Source of the DNA: Cristatella mucedo
Lineage: Eukaryota; Bryozoa; Phylactolaemata; Cristatellidae
Length of the DNA stretch: 62,000 bases
Direction: 5' to 3'
Assembly: GCA_009760855.2 (NCBI GenBank)
Contig: WPIO01000079.1
Location: forward strand, 1,377,501 to 1,439,500
Part shown: positions 57,985 through 62,000 of the stretch, in pieces
Position numbering within the stretch: the first letter of the stretch is position 1
How the letters are laid out: the number at the start of each line of letters is the position of its first letter
Made by a program: the position numbers and the translations under genes
Notes under the pieces: model-generated
Told to the model about the DNA's origin: nothing
What the model saw: the letters and a program-made list of their open reading frames with translations, nothing else
The model's database searches: none

Positions 57985-58744
57985 GAAGACTGCCTCTACA
58001 GCTAGCCATTACATCCGATCCCTATCCAAGATTAGAAGCTGTCTCCCACAGTGGCTTGTAAAAAATTTAACTAGCTCTTAAGTTCTGTCTCGGCTTGATT
58101 ATTGTAATTCCCTTTTGGCTGGGCTACCAAAGAAAGCTATTATGCCACTACAGCGGACTATGAATATGGCTGCAAGGCTGGTCTTCAAGTCCCAGCGGTT
58201 TGAGCACGTGTCACCTTTGCTGAAAGAGCTAGGATGGTTGCTGGTTGAGCAAAGGATACAGAGCAAAGTTCTTACGCTGACCCACAAGGCCCGCCACGGC
58301 TTGGCTCCTTCATACCTACCTGAACTGCTGCATCAGTTTCAGCCGGTTCGCGCCCTCAGGTCCTGTGTGGACAATAAATTAGCTGTCCCATTCCTCCGCT
58401 TAAAGACAGTTGGCGACGGAAGCTTTAGCTCTGCAGGTCATAGACTGTGGAACTTGCTTCCACAATTCTTACGCAACGACATCTACTCTCCAACTGCGGA
58501 CTATGGCACATCTTTTTCAGCGGTCCTGAACTGCTACTTCCATGCTACTCGCTACCTCAACTGCTCTCCTAACTCTGCTATGCTTCCCACTTTCTCTTTG
58601 TTGCGTTAGACGGAGTCTGTTGGCTACCGAGTGCGTACCGAAAGCCGCTTAGGCTGTGAGTGCGCTATACAAAACTCTCCTGCGTAACACCCACATGGTC
58701 TTTTTGACTTTGTGGAGTTACTGACGGAGATACACATACAATAG
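57985..58744 (+). mobile_element. LINE B copy, RT C-terminus to 3' end
   Basis: Begins within HIRSLSKIRSCLPQWLVKNL; a TAA at about 58079 breaks the frame. Then an open frame at 58115-58609 holds LDYCNSLLAGLPKKAIMPLQ, RLVFKSQRFEHVSPLLKELG and TVGDGSFSSAGHRLWNLLPQ. The conserved 3' end (GTGGAGTTACTGACGGAGAT) closes it at about 58740. 5' truncated. Confidence 0.88.
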
Positions 58745-58761
58745 GGAGAGAGAGATAGAGA

Positions 58762-58799
<38 letters not shown>

Positions 58800-58866
58800 A
58801 AGATAGTGATAGATAGAGTGAAAGAGAGAGCGGGAGAGAGAGAGAGAGAGAGAGTGAGAGAGAGAC

Positions 58867-58937
<71 letters not shown>

Positions 58938-59040
58938 CTGAGGGAGAGAGAGAGAGAGAGAGAGAGAGCAAGATAGTGATAGATAAAGTGAAAGTGAGAG
59001 CGGAGGAGAGAGAAAGAGAGCGAGATAGTGAAAGAGAGAG

Positions 59041-59078
<38 letters not shown>

Positions 59079-59083
59079 AAAGA
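58745..59083. repeat. (AG)n tract with higher-order units
   Basis: About 340 bp of AG with interspersed blocks (GCAAGATAGTGATAGATAGA; GTGAAAGAGAGAGC) at about 58798, 58967 and 59020. It begins directly at the 3' end of LINE B. Confidence 0.93.
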
Positions 59084-59594
59084 GAGTGAGCACTGAAATT
59101 TCAGAATGGGGATTGAGTCTGCAAGACTAATTTTTATGAGCTTCAGTACATTACTCTCGTCACTACAGGTATGTAAGTACGTTTGTTGGAAAACAATACT
59201 CTCCAAAAGTTCAACTACCGACACCGCTGGCAGTAGGCAATACTACATTATCTGCTTCTGGATTCAAAACCATGACCTGTTCTGTGAAGTTCAATCTTCA
59301 TACACTTATGGCACGATTTGCTCTGATGAGCAGCTTGTTACAATTTCGCAGCACTGCTCATTAGCAGCAAGGGAGCTCCACGAATAGCTGTGCTGCACTG
59401 AGGCACAGCCGCCATTACAAAAGAATACATCAAGAAACTTGCCGTTTTAATTTGAAGTTAGACTGAATGATGCTAAGGGTTTTACCGTCCAATATCGTGC
59501 ACTTTAGTGTTCGCTTTTTTTCTCGTGCTTAGGTCTCAAATGGCCCGGACCAGCCAGCATTTTAAAATACTCAAACGGCGGTACAGCAAGCTTT
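59084..59594. other. Unassigned stretch with a 93-codon frame
   Basis: An open frame on + at 59106-59387 has no domain I can name. It has no recognisable splice context or homologue from memory. It could be a relic of a transposon protein; I do not assign a function. Confidence 0.3.
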
Positions 59595-59705
59595 TGAAGG
59601 ACAAGTGAAACCTAAGCTTTCAAAAGTAGGCTCAAGCCCCGAGGCATACGTGAATAGAGATTAAGTTTTCTTGAGGCGCTATATAAATGAATTATATATT
59701 ATATT
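59595..59705 (+). mobile_element. SINE B 3' part
   Basis: GGCTCAAGCCCCGAGGCATA is the T-arm region of the tRNA-like head. GAATAGAGATTAAGTTTTCT and GAGGCGCTATATAAATGAAT form the LINE A-like tail. This is the cleanest SINE B tail here. Confidence 0.7.
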
Positions 59706-59869
59706 TATTAATTTTATTAATTATATAAAAGTCCTCTTAGTTCTCAAAGCTGCAAATGTTTTCCATTCCTTAAGGCCTTAATAATGTCTACGATATGCTG
59801 CGTACTAAAAAGCCCAATCTAAACAATTGTTTAAACGTACATTCCAAACTATTTTTAATACTCGCTGCA

Positions 59870-60300
59870 CTCTTTTTATTGCTTTTAGGCGCCTTCATAG
59901 TCTGCCTCCAGCATATTTACGAGACCGACTACCGCACTAGGCCGAGAGTCGTACAACCCCATGTTCTTACTCGAATCGTCTACCTATACCTCGCGCGAAT
60001 ATCAAAACCTTTGGAGACCATGACTTTAGTTTATGGTCCCAAAGCCTAAAACTCATTACCGACGTAATTCACGACGTCCTCTGATACGAAAGCATTTTAA
60101 AAGAAGCTGAAAACGCCTTTTCTGTTGCAACACTTAGTGGAGCTATTGTGATATATAATTATTTTGCACGTACGTGCATTCGCTGTACCTACTGCTTGCC
60201 GATGTTACCACTAATCATTGGCAATGCTTTCTGCACAGTATCCATCGCGTTCCAAGATATAGATTTAGCTTACTGAGGGCGATATACACATTTATTATTA
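59870..60300 (+). mobile_element. LINE A fragment, divergent
   Basis: A VCLQHIYETDYRTRPRVVQP-like frame and GAATATCAAAACCTTTGGAG to CCTAAAACTCATTACCGACG align with the LINE A C-terminus. A tail-like GAGGGCGATATACACATTTA follows. Confidence 0.75.
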
Positions 60301-60395
60301 ATATGAATATTATTTACAAATGGCGTCAAACCCCACAGTATTACTCTGAGTATTATGCTCCTAAGAGTCATTGAACGTCTGTGAAACTTTCAAAG

Positions 60396-60425
60396 TAACT
60401 TCGTAGTATTTACTTATTCAGATTA
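60396..60425. repeat. 30-base direct repeat, copy 1
   Basis: TAACTTCGTAGTATTTACTT then ATTCAGATTA. It recurs exactly at 61931-61960. Confidence 0.9.
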
Positions 60426-60540
60426 GTCTTAGTGGCTATTGCAACCACTCGCAGTTGCAAATAAAGTATCGCCCACTGCAGGATTCCAATCCACGACCTC
60501 GGTCGTACAGAGAGAGCACCATATCTCAAGGGCTTTCTAC
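60426..60540 (-). mobile_element. SINE A, degenerate
   Basis: TTGCAAATAAAGTATCGCCC, CAGGATTCCAATCCACGACC (B-box region on -) and CGGTCGTACAGAGAGAGCAC follow SINE A read backwards. Confidence 0.65.
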
Positions 60541-60959
60541 TGTACGTGTCAGGGCTAAAGCGCAGTCAGCTGAGAGTAACGCTACGACTAATGCGTGCAG
60601 TCACGGTCAATACACAGTAATATCGTCAGTCGCGGTCACACACGCGGCTCGTCTGCATTATGGACATACGGATCTGATACGTCAAGGTAGGGGGCGCTCT
60701 TCGTCGCTGCCGTGTTCCTGCTACTTCCGGTGTACGCACACGCATTGGCGCAGCACCTGCAAGTAACGAGACGTGCTAAAAGTTTCAGGCGTCGCCGATA
60801 TTTTCTGTGCCTACGTTGAGACTAGCACAGCGCTACGAGTGCTGTGCTTGATGCCCAGCTCTGACCGCACGAGGACGCCGCCATCACGCTTGTAGCACAG
60901 CGACTGTGCAGACCTACTGCTGTCGCAATTTCTTCGAGACTGCTGCTGTTAATGATTAT
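60541..60959. other. Unassigned stretch
   Basis: Nothing recognised. Confidence 0.35.
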
Positions 60960-61825
60960 AATAATAGTAATACATTTTATATAGCACCTTTGGATATCTT
61001 AATCTATTTCTAGACGCTTTGCATGTGCAGCAAAAAAAGCGTTATCGAATGGTTAGTGGTAGCATGCTCAATAAACAACCGGAGTAACGTGGTTAGGAGT
61101 GACATGCACCGCGTCAGCATGCAATTATGGTCAATGGCCGCATCTACGGTGTCAGCACAGACAAGAATACAAAGGGATTATCTCAGGGACCCACTCAATG
61201 CTGCGATGGAGAGATGTGTTTGTATTTTTTTTAAATCTGGTCACGTCGGGAAATGTGACGCAAATCGGGAGTGAGTTCTAAGCTTTTTGGACCATACGAA
61301 TTACAAACTGAGGGCGAATTCGACAGAGGATTTGAGGTTAGTACGAGGTATAGGTAAACAATTAGATTACGAAAAACTAGCGGTACGATGCTAAGCCAAG
61401 GGAAGGAGTAGAACTGATAGGTAGGCTGGAGATAGAGAATAAGGAGACCTACAAGTGAGCGACAAAAAATATAAATCGATGCTTTGCTTGACTAAAACCC
61501 AGTGCAGGTCAGCTGGAAAGGGTGTGATGCAGCTACTGCGACGCTCACGACCGACAAGCCTAGCTGCAGAAGAGTTTTGCACTCGCTGTACGCGCCTGAT
61601 ACCACGCCGTACTCGTGTATGCCGGTACACTAGCAAGAAGTAAATTACAGAAGACAAGGCGGGATGTCACCCATGCATGGACCAATTTAGATAAGGTATT
61701 CCGGTCTAAACAAGTCCAATCTTTAGCAATGTTAAGCAGCTACAAAAGAGGCAGGCTTTACTGTAAAGCTGATGTGGTTGTCTATAGAAAGGTGACTTCG
61801 GAACATGGCAGCTAGATTTCTTATA
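60960..61825 (-). mobile_element. LINE A copy, RT C-terminal part and 3' end
   Basis: ATAATAGTAATACATTTTAT tail, a degraded hairpin, GGTTAGGAGTGACATGCACC, then the RT C-terminal coding part up to about 61825 (a QNSSAARLVGRERRSS segment near 61550 on -). Frames are broken. Confidence 0.85.
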
Positions 61826-61925
61826 ATAATAATAATATTAATAATAATAATGTACTTGATTAAGCGCCCTCAGAGAACTTAATCTCTTTCTAGGCGCTTT
61901 ACATTTGCTGCAAAGGGAAATGCAA
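61826..61925 (-). mobile_element. LINE A 3' tail inserted beside another copy
   Basis: (AAT)n, TGTACTTGATTAAGCGCCCT, an intact hairpin and TACATTTGCTGCAAAGGGAA. It is less decayed than the neighbouring copy. Confidence 0.85.
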
Positions 61926-61930
61926 CTGAA

Positions 61931-61960
61931 TAACTTCGTAGTATTTACTTATTCAGATTA
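61931..61960. repeat. 30-base direct repeat, copy 2
   Basis: Exact partner of 60396-60425. Confidence 0.9.
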
Positions 61961-62000
61961 TTCTAAGTAACTTTCTCGCCTCCTGACATAGAGCGCTCTA

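Noticed and set aside
59106-59387. 93-codon frame as a host gene
   Set aside because: No domain, no splice partners and no start context that sets it apart; kept only as an unassigned stretch.

Overview
The window is animal nuclear DNA. It holds a multi-exon gene with GT-AG introns, tRNA-derived SINEs, LINE-type retrotransposons of APE/RT architecture with (ATT)n tails, and many microsatellites. No bacterial or viral gene organisation is seen. The LINE types and a plant-type haem peroxidase relic would fit a marine invertebrate, but the species cannot be fixed from the sequence.

The one convincing intact host gene is on the + strand at 14724-36514. It encodes a chromokinesin of the KIF4 family (kinesin-4). 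I could join 18 coding exons with consistent reading phases throughout: motor domain (exons 1-6), long coiled-coil stalk (exons 7-16), and a C-terminal cysteine-rich CXC-type domain plus basic tail (exons 17-18), about 1433 residues. Kinesin-4 proteins of this type organise mitotic chromosomes and the spindle midzone. Its introns hold LINE and SINE fragments, a 1.2 kb minisatellite with a 30-bp unit (intron 15), and long CT tracts that start just after three separate 5' splice sites.

Around the gene the sequence is a graveyard of two LINE families. LINE A has a CR1/L2/jockey-like reverse transcriptase and a 3' end that forms a hairpin and then runs into (ATT)n. LINE B has a related RT C-terminus and a different, strongly conserved 3' end. 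Two tRNA-derived SINE families (A and B) are interspersed; the tail of SINE B resembles the 3' hairpin region of LINE A. One LINE A copy in KIF4 intron 16 keeps an uninterrupted 387-codon RT reading frame. Near-identical 3' ends at 6.4-7.0 kb and 34 kb point to recent activity.

Layout: 1-14.7 kb, LINE/SINE fragments and unassigned DNA with small tandem repeats; 14.7-36.5 kb, KIF4; 37-40.5 kb, LINE fragments, a (TA)n tract and a CT tract; 41.05-42.15 kb (- strand), a decayed secreted plant-type haem peroxidase pseudogene with a TATA box upstream; 42.3-62 kb, AT-richer DNA dominated by LINE A and B copies, some nested, and a large AG tract. Gene and element limits come from reading by eye; splice sites rest on consensus and phase, not on transcripts.
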